Positions 1 to 14,869 of a DNA stretch of 64,000 nt are shown piece by piece. Positions within the stretch are counted from its first letter, which is position 1, and every line of letters starts with the position of its first letter. Position numbers and translations under genes: made by a program. This stretch comes from Glandiceps talaboti (taxonomy: Eukaryota > Hemichordata > Enteropneusta > Spengelidae). Under the pieces are notes generated by a model that was given only the letters and a program-made list of their open reading frames with translations, made no database searches and had not been told where the DNA came from. Location of the stretch: contig NC_135560.1 of the NCBI RefSeq assembly GCF_964340395.1, positions 12,755,098 through 12,819,097 on the forward strand, in the 5' to 3' direction.

Positions 1-133
1 TTTACTTAGTACATAGTGACTTTTCTCTTGGATATGAAATACAGAACGAATGTGTCCATTTCAGTACAAAAAAGCTCTCCTTTCTATGTAGACTTACGGG
101 TGCATTGCCATAATTATATATACATATACTTAG

Positions 134-267
134 TAATACCGGAACTTAGGAAGATAAGCCATAACTCATTGTTTCTCGCTTCTGAGGGTCACCAGATTAC
201 TAGACCATCTAACGACCGCGGTTAAGCGGGAACTCTGAGTTATAAGATCTCATAATTTCTGGTATTA
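134..267. mobile_element. Hairpin MITE, copy A1
   Basis: Short element with imperfect terminal inverted repeats: TAATACCGGAACTTA at the left end pairs with TAATTTCTGGTATTA at the right end. Subterminal sequence also pairs (left GATAAGCCATAACTCA against right TGAGTTATAAGATC). It ends directly at a long (AT)n tract. Related sequence occurs at 479-623 and about 10447-10573, so it is a dispersed family. No coding capacity. Superfamily is not assignable. Confidence 0.6.
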
Positions 268-268
268 A

Positions 269-416
<148 letters not shown>

Positions 417-478
417 CTCGGTGAGTATCAATCTGCTAAGACAGTGCTCTATACCGCAGTGGCAGAGCGCAATAGTTT

Positions 479-620
479 GTTTTGGTAGTACTGGAACTCT
501 TTCTTGGTTGTAACTCGGAGTTTCACGCATTGTGCGATCATCAGACAACTGGGTTGTCTGATGATCGCACAATGCGTGAAACTCCGAGTTACAACCAAGA
601 AAGAGTTCCAGTACTACCAA

Positions 621-623
<3 letters not shown>
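479..623. mobile_element. Perfect 71-bp-arm palindrome (hairpin element A2)
   Basis: Bases 479-549 are the exact reverse complement of 553-623, with a 3-base spacer (550-552). The core (GTAACTCGGAGTTTCACGC and TGCGATCATCAGAC) is shared with the less symmetric element at about 10447-10573. (AT)n tracts lie close on the left and directly on the right (625-679). It encodes nothing convincing; open frames through it exist only because of the symmetry. Confidence 0.85.

Positions 624-624
<1 letters not shown>

Positions 625-679
<55 letters not shown>
625..679. repeat. (AT)n microsatellite
   Basis: AT dinucleotide run abutting the right end of the perfect palindrome. Confidence 0.97.
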
Positions 680-681
<2 letters not shown>

Positions 682-1140
682 AAACAACTACATTGTATAT
701 AATGTACGATCCAAGTTCAATAATAGTATGTAATTATGTTAATGTATATTAATGAGTCATGTTGCTGTATGCAAATATATTATGACGCATCTAAAATTAT
801 GAATATGCATGACGTCGGATCGTGCATTATTATTCCACGTGCAGCTAGCTTTGTATGCACTTCAAAATAGCATGTTCATGATTTTGCAAGTAATAGTTTT
901 GGGGTGTAAACATTGAAGCTCAAAATTATCATGTCAAAATGGAGTTAGGATGAAAAGTTTTGTAGCTTTTGAATGTAATCCTTGGTCTCAGCATCTCATT
1001 TACAGATAAAACAAAATAGTGAATGGACGACTCATTTTTTAAGGTAGAAAATTTGCTCGGCGGTTCAGTAATATACATAGACTTAAGTGTCAACATTCGT
1101 TAAATTCCAACAGAAAAAAGGTTGACCCAGGTTTTGAGCA

Positions 1141-1204
1141 TGAGTGAGTGCGTGCACGTGCGTGCCTGTGTGTCTGTGTGTGTGTGAGCGTGCGTGTGTG
1201 TGTG

Positions 1205-1246
<42 letters not shown>

Positions 1247-1272
1247 GTGTGAGTGTCTGTCTGTATGGGTCC
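1141..1272. repeat. (GT)n-rich microsatellite
   Basis: Impure GT/GTGC run on the plus strand. The reading frames of His/Thr codons across it are artefacts of the repeat. Confidence 0.95.
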
Positions 1273-1279
1273 GTGTGTG

Positions 1280-2095
1280 GTTTTTTTCCAAATGAAAAAA
1301 TGAAAATATCAAATATCAAATGAAAATATCATACAAATACGTATATTTGAAGTCGATGTTATTTGTACAGAGCAATTCATAATTATATTCGCCGCGGCAA
1401 AATTCTCACATAATGAGTCTGTCTTTGTCTAGCTATACAATCCGGTTTACACATAAACAGCCTACTCTGTGCTGTGGTTTCAAATAGGGACATGATTTTG
1501 AATATCCAATCTGCTTTACGGACAAAATCTATACGTAGCTTAAGATGATCGATGATTAAGTGTCATTTTTAAAGATAAGAATGTGCGTCTGTACAGCTTC
1601 AGGCTATAGTATAGCAAACACGGGAATGTGCATTCAGCTGAATCCGATGAAGAAATAGTTTTGCTGTTTTCATTTTGTTCAGTTTTGAAACTCGATGTAA
1701 ATCGGATGATTCGACATATTAGCTTTCATCATATCGTACTTTGGATTCAAACTTATTATATATCTTTAAAATGAGAATGTAGTGCTGGACACCCCTTATA
1801 TTAAAATAACTCAATATACACCATGCACTTTTTGTACAAATCTTTTTCCGAGATCTCTTAAATTAGTTTCATTTTAGCTGTTTTCAATAAATTGTAATGT
1901 AATAATGTATGGATGGTGCTGGTGTCAATCACTGCTGCCTGACAGAAAAAAATCACGGTTTGCTTAAAGGAAAAAAATCCTTTGAGGAAGGCCTGTCTCC
2001 TGCTATGACAGTCTACTTAAGATGTAGATTCGTGACCATAGTGTAAATATGACAACTGTTATGTTCCTGTTCTCATAAGGAGCAGGAAATCACAA
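1280..2095. other. Unassigned AT-rich intergenic DNA
   Basis: I see no open frame with protein-like composition, no RNA gene and no clear repeat in this stretch between two microsatellites. Confidence 0.5.
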
Positions 2096-2100
2096 TTAGA

Positions 2101-2107
2101 CATATGC

Positions 2108-2138
<31 letters not shown>

Positions 2139-2140
2139 TG

Positions 2141-2174
<34 letters not shown>

Positions 2175-2234
2175 TGTATGTATGTATGTATGTATGTATG
2201 TATGTATGTATGTATGTATGTATGTATGTATGTA

Positions 2235-2271
<37 letters not shown>

Positions 2272-2638
2272 ATGTATGTATGTATGTATGTATGTACATG
2301 TATGTATGTATGTATGTATGTATGTATGTATGTATGTATGTATGTATGTATGTATGTATGTATGTATGTATGTATGTATGTGTGTGTGTGAATGTATGTA
2401 TGTATGTATGTGTGTATGTATGTATGTATGTATGTATGTATGTATGTATGTATGTATGTATGTATGTATGTGTATATATGTATGTATGTGTGTGTGTGTA
2501 TGTATGTATGTATGTATGTATGTATGTATGTATGTATGCATGTGTGTGTGTATGTATGTATGTATGTATGTATGTGTGTGTATGTATGTATGTATGTATG
2601 TATGTATGTATGTATGTATGTATGTATGTATGTATGTA

Positions 2639-2671
<33 letters not shown>
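2101..2671. repeat. (TATG)n compound microsatellite ending in (TCTG)n
   Basis: About 570 bp of TATG tetranucleotides with short TG interruptions, changing at about 2640 to a pure TCTG block. All long frames through it (Met-Tyr-Val-Cys or Thr-Tyr-Ile-His periodic peptides) are repeat artefacts. Confidence 0.98.
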
Positions 2672-2679
2672 GAACAATG

Positions 2680-3345
2680 AATGCGAAACAAGTTCAAATC
2701 GGTTTATCTCGGCAATGACGTGGCTTACCTTACAGACTAGCATAATATACTAGAAACGTCAAATTATGAAATGAATCTCTAGAACCCAAAATGTCTTTTA
2801 TTTTCAGGAGTATGTTTGTGTATATATGGAGCAGCCATAGCTGTATGCATTTTGTCGGTTATTCATTCATTGGATACGAGGCGTAATTAAATTAGGTTCA
2901 TGATTTATCATAGGTTTCATCTCAGATTGGAATACACTTAAACGAATATCGAATCGCTATTAGGTTGGTTATAATGACATTCTTTCAATCACGTCACACA
3001 CAAAAAAGGAAACTAATTCAAATGAACAAACTAGAGATAAGTTTATTTTGTCTCTGAATTTAATCCTCTTAGAGCTCGTGAACATACTTATCTAGGATTA
3101 TCTGGGATTCTGGCGTTTTCAATATCATAACAGGATACTCAGATTGTATGAGTATTCAATTTACGAATCGGTATTTTTTGGACGATTCAGTGTATGAAAT
3201 TTCGAATTCTTAAGCCGATGAATGTCATTTTGCTTACGTTGACAAAAATGTGATTGTAAAGGCAAAGATTAGAGATGGCTTAGTTTGCTAATATTAATTG
3301 AGTTCTTTACAAGATTGGCGCCGTGGCCGTTCTTGTCAGCTGTAA
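2680..3345. other. Unassigned intergenic DNA
   Basis: AT-rich single-copy-looking sequence; no gene, RNA or repeat recognised. Confidence 0.5.
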
Positions 3346-3349
3346 TCCA

Positions 3350-3893
<544 letters not shown>

Positions 3894-3899
3894 CATGAT

Positions 3900-5255
3900 G
3901 GCTGGCTAGCTATCCATCCATCTATCCATTGTATATTGTGTCGTAAGTGTATGTCCTAGTATCTTTGGCATCCCCGTATTTAATGTTTATTGAGATATAG
4001 TATTAAAAAAGCAACATATATATGGCTTAGTTGCTTAGTTCCTAGAAATCAAGAATATCAAACATACATATTGTTATTGTTCCCATGGAGAAAGAAAACA
4101 TACACACATTGCCCTGTAGTTGTTTGATTTCTGGTAGACGGGAAAGGCGATACGATTCATGAATAAGATCAATATGTGCTGCGCGAACAATATCCGAACA
4201 AAACGGTAATATAAACCATGATCCTTTATTGCTACCACATCATGATGTTCATGAAATTTACGAATTCAAAGGCATACCGAATTGTCCAATCATGTGGAAA
4301 TGTTTCGCGAATTGAACAATGTAATATCGGTGTATACATATATATATATTAGTAACATATCCTATATAGAAAGATAATCAACCAGCATACATAATTTTAA
4401 CGACCTTCGGCTGTAATTGATTATTGTCAATTAACTGGGCCAAGATAAAATGTTCACCACTCCGTACACATGTTGTTTTTGGCTTTCTTAATATATAAAG
4501 CACTCGTTCTTTTTACGAAGTGCGTGGTGTTTTGACTGCCTACTTGAACTGTTAGTGTTACTATGTGCACATGGCATGGAACGTTTACAAATCAATTCCG
4601 AGCAAACATAGTCTTTTCGGACCATACACCCCCCCCCCCGAATATCAAGACACACAGACAAAACACATCTAAACAAACTAAACAGTACAGGGCACTGCAT
4701 TTCAAAGATTTGGTTTGAGGACAACTGCAATTTAATTAAATTGACTTAGGGCGTGACGTCATGGACCACCTAGGATAAGGACAAAATACCTTTGATGAAG
4801 ATGCAATTCCTCGAGTGTATAATATGAGGACACTTCCGGAGGGGGGGGGGGATGGATCAAATCATGGAGTTATAAGGGGAACATATTCCTCCATTATCAA
4901 ATGGAATGAAGCCCTGGATGATTGCACAACGTCCTTGCCTTCATAGTTCTGTGAGATATAACCAATTGTCTTATCATTTTCCAATTGTTTGTTTGTTAAT
5001 GATTTATTACATCTATAGATATGTTAAAATATTATTTCTTGTACGTGTTGGATGGGTTACAGTATTAAAAGATCACCTTTCTATACCGTGCGTCTGCATA
5101 CGATTAGTTTACAATACAAAGTATATAAGACATACAGCGGATAATCTACTAAATTTAAAACATGACACTATAAAGTCAGATAAATTATGGAAGATTCTAA
5201 CACGTAAAGGAAACAGAATTTTGATAGTTATTTGGATAGAACTGTCCATCCAAAT
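3900..5255. other. Unassigned intergenic DNA
   Basis: Contains a C9-10 run near 4630, a G run near 4842 and a short TA run near 4340, but no coding exon or RNA gene that I can support. Confidence 0.5.
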
Positions 5256-5258
5256 TCA

Positions 5259-5332
5259 AACAAACAAACGAACAACCAACCAACCAAACAAACAAACACA
5301 CACACACACACACACACACACAAGCAAACAAA

Positions 5333-5364
<32 letters not shown>

Positions 5365-5366
5365 GC

Positions 5367-5426
<60 letters not shown>

Positions 5427-5610
5427 TTGTGATTACTCCTATTCCCTGTGGATATACCTTTTCTTGATTCACTTTCAAAGTCAAAGTCCTAGAATATACA
5501 TTGCAGAAATAGAATAGAATAGAATAGAATAGAATAGAATAGAATAGAATAGAATAGAACAGAACAGAACAGAACAGAACAGAATAGAATGGAATAGAAT
5601 AGAATAGAAA
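5259..5610. repeat. (CA)n, (CAGA)n and (AGAAT)n microsatellites
   Basis: CAAA/CA units to about 5325, CAGA units at about 5336-5426, a spacer, then AGAAT pentamers (with AGAAC variants) at about 5511-5610. Non-coding. Confidence 0.95.
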
Positions 5611-5614
5611 TAAG

Positions 5615-8320
5615 TTTATTGTCCATAGTATACAAGTGGAAAATCGTATCCAGTCACTCGCGACAAAAACAAATGCCATACAATAATCAAAACAACAATA
5701 GAAAGGGAAACAACGAAAACAACACAATGACGCGGGCTAAAAATTACAGACTTTGCAAAATGTTGATCAACAACAGCAAGTAAACAAGTGACAGGGTAAA
5801 TTGTATGACCAAAATAAAAACGTCATCGCTGGTATTTTGGACTTTCAATTGAATTGAGTGTGTACAAGTAGTACAAACGCTGTGTAATCTATGGGTCTTT
5901 ATAACTTACATTATGTTATTCACTATTATGTCATATGACCTTTGAACCATGTTTAAAGTAAACGACAGCATTTAAATAATGTATGTGATATGACCTTAAA
6001 GGTCAGCGTTAATATCCTGAAGTGAATGTCGTTCGCTGACAATACGGGTATAGACAAGTCCCTTTATGTTTTATGATCATATAATATGACAGAATGGCAA
6101 CGATATACTTGTGTGAAAATCTACATTTTGTGCGTTTTCCAAAATATATTATACAAAGAGGCTACAATGTCTTTATCTACACCCATACTGCCTGGCAAGA
6201 TACACGTGCATAAATATTGAATGTAATGGGTCATCTTTGTGCCAGGTTTAAGAGAAATCAGCAATAGTTTTAAATTACAGAGTATGTGATGACTAAACAT
6301 TACGTACATTCTTTATTCAATAGCGCAACAACACAAATAACAGCTGTCCGAATGCGGGAATCCAAGTATATAGTATGCACGTTTTCATCATAAATTGAAT
6401 TTTAGGTACAAATATTCCCCAATGTTTTCCTTCTTTCAACCGAGGAAAATAGGAGTGACATAAGAGGCCTTATTTCTGTCAGTATTTTCCGGTTGAAAGA
6501 AGAAATACTCTGGAGAAAATTACACCTGTGCAAGCCTTAAGGAACCAATTGAGAAAGTAATGGAGGTTTTGAAATTTCAAGCACTGCAGAAAGAACGGAG
6601 TAACGAGCCTTGGCGAGACGAAGAACGATAAAAATAATCAATTACGTATTTTATGTTCGAACGCGTACAATTTGGTTTACAGGTGGTATAATATTGTATA
6701 TGTATGTACATTACTCATAACTGTGATGTTATAATATATTTAGACTTGTGTTAATCTAGCATTTTTAGCTCCTCTTTCTATGGAGTTATACATCCGATGT
6801 CATATATGTTGTCTCATATGGTTTATACCTCCAAAAAAAATATTTGTTTCTGTGAGCTTTATTGGTTATCACATCGATCAATATTTAAATGAAGTGACAA
6901 CCACTCATTCAAACCTTGAAAAGAATGAACTCATTCTACAGTTTATGTCTAATTGGATCACAAACCACCATTTTGTTTTGATTTCCGAAACATCAATTTC
7001 TTGTGAGCACTCTGTGGAGACGATATCCCAGTAATGGTAATTTCCATTCTCTCAACACACCATACAAATTATTTAATTGTCAAAATTGTGATATAAGTAG
7101 CCTTGGATTGTATTTGTAATACAGACTTCGATAGCGGAGCGTTCAGATGTGTGGGCCTAGAAACCATTTTACGGTAAGATTGAGAAGAAAATTGCTTCAA
7201 TATCGCCCAGGGGCAAGATGGATACGGCTCATATGTGGCCCCGATCAACGTTTCTTAAACGGTTAATTTGCTTTGACGTCATGTTTTCAAAATCGATTCT
7301 CCATACTATAATATTAAGCTGGCTTAAACTTTTTTTGTGTTTTTTTTTCATTGAGACAGCCCTCGCAAAAGAATAGTAAATACCCTGTAATTGCAAAGCC
7401 TACGTATATTCATAAGTCTATTGAAATGAACAGTATGCCAACCATAAGAGGAAATTTGATCCCAGTTTCGAACGTCAAGAATATTCGCTGGAGACATCAC
7501 ATGTATTTCGCTGAAGCGTCCTGTAATCTAAAACTACAGTTATAAAACTATGTCTATCCTTGGTTGGCTACTCACACCATCTAGGCGCCTTCCTTCGTTG
7601 AAATGGTGTCAATAATTTGTAAACCATAGAATGTCGATATATCCAACTGGTCCTCGTGGAGTTCTTAAAATCTCTCCACACTTTGTCATATAAAAGATCA
7701 TTCCTGGCCCTTTGAACTGATAAATAAAATTTGGGGATTCATGCATTGTCTTGTTTCCAAAGAAATGCCAAACTTTTATTTTCCCTGGAGCTAATTAACA
7801 AAGTTTTCGGCGGCCATATTGGACTCTGAGATGGCTTAATGTTTGAAATCATTTTGACCGCTGTTTAAAGCATTTGTAATGTGACCCCTCATTTGTTTTC
7901 GTGATTCTAACTGAGAATGGGTTTGAGTTTGAATGAACAAAGTGGATACAAAGGTCCAAGGCTTTCATTTCCGAGTCGCAAGCTAACTGCACACAGAATG
8001 TTTTATTCAGCGATAATACTATACAAAGAGTAAAGCTCGACGGTGGGCCGACAATGTCAATTAGATGACAGTAAATTCTGAGGGCTCGTATGATGTATAA
8101 CAAATTTCCGATACCTGTTGATATATTCAGTGTACGTTCATCTAAAATATATGACGGTAGTTACCATAGAATCACGACTGTTGAAGTGTCATAATGTTCA
8201 CATCGAATTGGAATCTGTAGCTTTTGAAACAAAAATATCGCAAATGGCGTTGTGGCACACCTGTATTTGTCTGTTGCTATGGATATTTGCATATATTGAA
8301 TCTTTATTATCTTGCCTCCC
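5615..8320. other. Unassigned intergenic DNA
   Basis: Nothing gene-like in 2.7 kb. A small imperfect inverted repeat at about 6430-6507 (CTTTCAACCG paired with CGGTTGAAAG) could be a transposon remnant. All open frames are short and without domain signatures. Confidence 0.5.
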
Positions 8321-8329
8321 CTTCCCACT

Positions 8330-9129
8330 TTTCATATTTGCAATATAAACCATCATTTTAGCTGTTGCTATGGGCGTGGTCCTGTTGCTAGGCATATATT
8401 TTTTGAATCTTTATTCACTTAACTACCCATCCCTGCTGTTATCTTTGTAATATGCATCGTCATTTCACTGTTGCTAAGGGCATAGCCATGGTTGCTAGGG
8501 CCAATTGTGTCGAAACGTTTTCAACATTCAGTGCAGAATAATACCTCCAGAAACATCCACACCAAGTTTCTACCCCATTCACCACGCAGTTTCATGATAT
8601 AACTTTTTTACCAAAATTGAGATTTTTTAAACCTAATTAGCATATTGCTGATGGGATCATCATGTTGTGAATACAGCTTCATCTACACATCCCTAGATGC
8701 ATCTCCCCATTAAATTTCAGCCCAAACTGCTCAGTAGTTTTGGAATTATAGATTTTTGACCAAATAGACACATTTCAGCCCTAATTTGCATATCACTGAT
8801 GGGATCATCATGAATTCTTAATATAACACAAGATTTTTGACCAAAAAGACACATTTTAGACCTAATTTGCATATCATGGATCATCGTGTCATGAACAATT
8901 CTTAATATAAACACCCCTAAAAAGTTCCCACCAAATTTCAGACCGATCTGCCTAGTAGTTTTGGAGTTAAAGGGTTTTTAAAACGAAAGATGGCATTTTT
9001 TACCCAAATCACACATCGGTGGTAAAGATCATTTTGATTTGAACAATTTTCCAACTAGACACCCAAGATAATATACCCATCAAATATCACGGCAATCAGT
9101 CTAGCGGTTTTTGACTTTAAGTTGTTTAC

Positions 9130-9179
<50 letters not shown>

Positions 9180-9180
9180 G
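8330..9180. repeat. Degenerate tandem array capped by (ACAG)n
   Basis: Diverged repeats of roughly 100-150 bp share phrases such as CCTAATTTGCATATCA, TGATGGGATCATCATG and GTAGTTTTGGAGTTA, and the array ends in a pure ACAG block at about 9129-9178. This monomers-plus-microsatellite arrangement is common in invertebrate genomes. It has no coding capacity. Confidence 0.7.
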
Positions 9181-9184
9181 GTTC

Positions 9185-10320
9185 AGTTGTGCTAAAAATG
9201 AAACATAAAGAAAGCGGCTTCTGTTTAAAATTGTTATTCACCAACTTATTAGATTTTCAAGCACTTGCTATATACTGTAGGGTATTCACGTTTTAGAAAT
9301 AGAACACATATTCTTCACTGAGTTATCACAGAAGAAAACGAGAATTTCAGTTCTCACAAGGACTGGATATTTAAATTACCAGCGTTCAGGACTCAGGAGT
9401 AGACATTGCCAACGGGCATGTATGTTCATTACTCTAAAAAAAATTGCTTGTGTCTTCGACGGCAGTAATCGTGAGTCGTGACTTGCGTTCAGCGAAAGCT
9501 GATCAAGATTTGTTTAGTCATAAAATGGCGTTCAGAATAACTACTAGACTACATTGTGAACGTTTAAAGGAAAAAATGTATGATAAAAGCTTGTGGAAAA
9601 AAATGAGTACACTAGACATTTCAAAGTGCATTGGACTAAAGTATGCCGTATGTACTTTCGGAGGTCGACAAGACAAACGCAATTTGGACAACACTTCCCG
9701 AGAATAGACCATATACCAACGATTAATAGTAAACAAAACAAAACAAAACAAAACAAAACAAAACAAAACAAAACAAAGCTATACTTTGTATATGTATATA
9801 GTATAGGATGTTCACGTGTCTTGAAGTCTGTTTGCCTTGTCCACATTTAGAGTTGTAACCTTTTCTGTAGTATTTACCTTCAAGAAAGGTAGAAGCCCTT
9901 AATGTGGTTTTTGAGTTCATTAAAGGTGTGTTTATTTTTAAACCCATGCTCTCTTCTAGCACTTACAAGGTAACTGCAAAACGTTATCTTGCTTGGTATA
10001 CTTTTCATTACAATTACTTCAACAAGCACATGTATCTTCATACTAGTAACTAGTCTGGGTCTCTAAGTTTGTGATTGACTCGATTTCATCAAAAGAGCCC
10101 CTCATTCCGTCATGTAAATGAAAGGTCATGAGTTCAGAGTGAGACCCTTTCCTGTTTCTCCACGTCGCTTGGGACTTTCACCTATGGATTTCTTACGGTT
10201 ATGTACGTTGTGTGACTTCGGTAACATGTTTCCTATTATAAGCAACGGTGTAGACTAATTATCCTTAATAAATTTCATGAGTTTTGAGAGATCATTGCCT
10301 CAACGCCTGGGGATAATGCA
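9185..10320. other. Unassigned DNA with (AAAAC)n at 9732-9777
   Basis: No gene recognised. The pentanucleotide run explains the Phe/Cys/Val and Lys/Gln/Asn periodic frames here. Confidence 0.5.
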
Positions 10321-10446
10321 ACGGTGTGATATCTGATACAAAACATCCATCCATCCATCCTGGCATCCATCCATCCATCCATGCATGGATGAGAGTTATT
10401 TGAAAGTTAATTTGTGATGTGAGACATCATTTTAACTGCTAGCAAA

Positions 10447-10573
10447 CATTAGGAGATCTTAAGCCGTAACTCTGAGTTTCTCGCTTCTGCGATCATCAGA
10501 CGATTTACACAATCATCTGATGGTCGTCGAAGCGTGAAACTCTGATTTCTGACTTACCTAATTTCTGATATTA
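10447..10573. mobile_element. Hairpin MITE, copy A3
   Basis: Shares the core GCGATCATCAGAC and GTGAAACTCTGA with the palindrome at 479-623, and the right end TAATTTCTGATATTA with copy A1. It is immediately followed by (GT)n at about 10577-10622, so all three family members touch a dinucleotide microsatellite. Confidence 0.55.
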
Positions 10574-10575
10574 CT

Positions 10576-10576
<1 letters not shown>

Positions 10577-10622
<46 letters not shown>
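10577..10622. repeat. (GT)n microsatellite
   Basis: Pure GT run at the right edge of hairpin element A3. Confidence 0.95.
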
Positions 10623-10625
<3 letters not shown>

Positions 10626-10629
10626 CGTA

Positions 10630-12755
10630 AGGTCTATGGTGTAAATGATATACTGTGTGTATGTAAGTGCGTGCGTGCCTGTTATGTTTGTTTACTGATA
10701 ATAGCGACAAACAAGTACAAGCAAATTCATGAACATCATTGGTGATACAATTTTGAGTCAGGATCGACAGCTATAGATTGTGACACCAAAATGAGACATT
10801 TATCATGGTGTACATATTAATAACTTCACAATGTTTTACTGTTCAAATAATATATATATATATACTTCACATATATCCTACCAGTAGAGTGGACGATGAT
10901 CACACCTTACATCATTTTCACATGCAATGAAACACAATAAGTATAGTTGTGGGAAGGACCAGATGTTTTAGCAAGTGAGTCACAAATCTTGTTTTGATAC
11001 AACCAATTGGGGTGCAGAGGAGTCATGCAGCAAATTGATCAGACGATTAAAAGTAATGCATCAAAAGGCATTTGCTCAAAATGGCACATATTGTACTTGC
11101 AATATTAAATATCAAAATGTAGTATTTGTGACTGGGGACGAGTGTGGGTGTGGGGTACGGAGGTGAGGGGGGGGGGGTACGGAGGTGAGGAGTAAATCAA
11201 CACTATTTAGAGCTTGCATAATGATAGACAACCAGAAACAATTTCTCTGATAACAACGTATTTTTTTCTCTCCTCTGTTGCTAAATTTAAATTGAAACTT
11301 TTATTGTAGTTTGGAATCTAAACCTGTATACTGATTACAGTGTGAACTCATACAGACTGTGAAACTTTCAGGCCTAAGCAGCTAGTTTTAACCGTTGGGT
11401 GAATAGCATATGCAATGGAATGTGTGATTACATCACTTCAAATATACAGCGCTGTGATAGAGTTCACTGGGAAAGGTTGTCTAGGTATTTTATATTATAT
11501 ACGATCGTTACGTGGACCTTCTTAGTTGATTCCTCGATCTGTTGTTCGCATATAGGAAAGAAAGATCGACAGTTTAGCTCGGTTTACTACCATACGGGCT
11601 GATGATATAATCCTTCGAGACCATTAACTTAACAGACAACACGTTCCCATGGTTACCGTCATCGTTGTTAACTAACAGTGTACATCGAAATATAACATAC
11701 AAGTCTTTAATTAATAGCACAATGAAACTCTGGATACATAGATAAATGGACGCAACTGATGGAGACAGCTGCTTGTATTGATCAGTGAAATCCAATTTCC
11801 TATTTCTAAAACGTTATTAAATTTGACCCTTTCAAATTTCGTTATTTTGGGCATTTTCTGTGTGTCGCAATGTGTCCGTGTTCATTAAAATCATAACACT
11901 ATTTCAAAGATTAAATGGAGTTTTTCAATGAAACACAGTTCATCTTAAACTCTCCATTAAAGCAGACGTTGTCTGTGCTATTTCCATGTAAAGTATGAAT
12001 TTAAATTACTGGTGAATTGCTCTTTTTTTTTCGTCGCAATTTTCCCCAAATACCTGAGTGATTAACACGATGTTAGACACGGCTGCTGAAAAGGGCTTAA
12101 AAAAACATTCTACACGGGTAATTAAGATTCATTTTGCGTTTGACTGCGTCCCACGCAAACGTTCATAGGTTCATGCTTAGGTAGATTAAACATACATTTT
12201 GATCATTAAGAGTTTACATGGACGAAAAGAAGTATGTAACAACGAAATGTTACAAAAAACTGTTAGTTATAATCCGCATATTATATTTTCCATTATTTAT
12301 TTATCATAGCATCTGCTCCTAAATATTTTGATCACAGCAACATATATAGAGTGGGCATGTATTTATAGGCTGTCGTAATTATGCTCCCTGACTAAACACG
12401 TTGGTTTAAATCTGTTGCCATGGCAATCTTGCAATAACACTGAGAAAGTGACACTAATTGGTCACAATAGTTATTGAATCTTGTTGAAGATGGCGAATTT
12501 ACGTTTCTACAAATTCAAAACATGTCCGTGTAATAACTGAGGTTTACTGAAACTAATGAAAACTGTTTAGATGGAGGAAACAGTATAACCAGTCGTATAA
12601 GTTGGACTATTGACAGCAACTCTAGACGTGGGTGGCGAGGTGCCGCTGTTGCATATAAATGCATGCACGAACCAAAGGAAAACACTATAACAACCTTGTC
12701 ACAAAAGGTCTAAAACGAGCAACGGTTTGTACAGCCGCGGCGGTTTGTAGCAGTA
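10630..12755. other. Unassigned intergenic DNA
   Basis: No coding exon, RNA gene or strong repeat seen apart from a G run near 11167. Confidence 0.5.
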
Positions 12756-12756
12756 G

Positions 12757-12896
12757 CGATGTAATTTGTACCACCAAATTGACGTGATTAGTACCAGGAC
12801 AACGGCGTCATTTGTGCAACTGCTACTGCATGGACGAAATTTATAATACGCCATTGACGTATTTTGTAACTTTATATTGACGTATTTAGGCTGGAG
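12757..12896. repeat. ~21-bp minisatellite, left block
   Basis: Degenerate units around the phrase ATTGACGTAATTTGTAAC. The same unit resumes at about 14062-14205, so one array seems to have been split by the segment between them. Confidence 0.65.
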
Positions 12897-14061
<1,165 letters not shown>

Positions 14062-14205
14062 ACCACATTGACGTAATTTATAACACTGCATTGATGTATA
14101 AAACTATAATGACGCACTCTGTAACTTTATATTGACGTAATTTGTAACACCACATTGACGTAAATGTGAACCACTGAATGACATAATCTGTAACTCCACA
14201 TATGG
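14062..14205. repeat. ~21-bp minisatellite, right block
   Basis: Continuation of the degenerate ATTGACGTAATTTGTAAC array seen at 12757-12896. Confidence 0.65.
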
Positions 14206-14488
14206 TTTTTAGCAATCCACCACAACTGTATATTTAGCTCTCAGTGAGATCTAAGCGATGTTTTATGACATTTATGTTTACAAACAGTCATTGCTTATTT
14301 ACATGTTTTGCACTGCTAACATTGTTTACAGAATGATTACACTGAGAGACACTACACTGATACTGGGCTGATGATTAAAATAATTGAAACTATACACATA
14401 TATACAGGATTGTAGCACACACACACTGGAATAGCTTTATTTGTGTTACAGGTTGCATAGGATACATGTATATCACCTGGCTTTTATG

Positions 14489-14664
14489 TAGTCTCGCTGC
14501 CAGACTCGTGACTATCGTTCCTAATCTTTGTATATATGCCGAGTGGTTTATCCGCGAGAAGAGAGGGACTGGTCCCTCACTTCTCATGGCTTCGCTGCTC
14601 AGGGCGAACTTCATGCGCCTTGCAAAGCTAAGGGACGATAGTCACGAGTCTGACAGCGAGACTA
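14489..14664. mobile_element. MITE of the TAGTCT...AGACTA family (176 bp)
   Basis: Terminal inverted repeats of about 32 bp: the left end starts TAGTCTCGCTGCCAGACTCG and the right end is nearly its exact reverse complement. The flanks GCTTTTATG (14480-14488) and GCTTTTTTG (14665-14673) agree at 8 of 9 positions, consistent with a 9-bp target-site duplication. Non-autonomous; the frames inside it are not genes. Confidence 0.8.
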
Positions 14665-14869
14665 GCTTTTTTGTTGCTCACTTAATCAATGACACAATTA
14701 GTTACTTAATCTGTTCCTCCTAAAATGTCGCAATATGTTTCTAATCAGACCAAATATACACTTAGTAGTGACTAATAATACAATTGCTGCACTAGGATAT
14801 TGCAAAATCAATTGAACTAAACACAATTTGTTATATTCAATTTCAAATTTTATTTATTTTTTAGTGTAT

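Noticed and set aside
2059-2753. Several open frames of about 200 codons on both strands
   Set aside because: They are translations of TATG/CATA microsatellite in all frames, with four-residue periodicity and no other sequence.
5197-5727. Minus-strand 176-codon Cys-Leu-Ser-Val frame
   Set aside because: Built from the CAGA and AGAAT microsatellites.
8717-8914. Short frame with internal peptide repetition
   Set aside because: It is translated from the degenerate tandem array; the periodicity is that of the DNA repeat.
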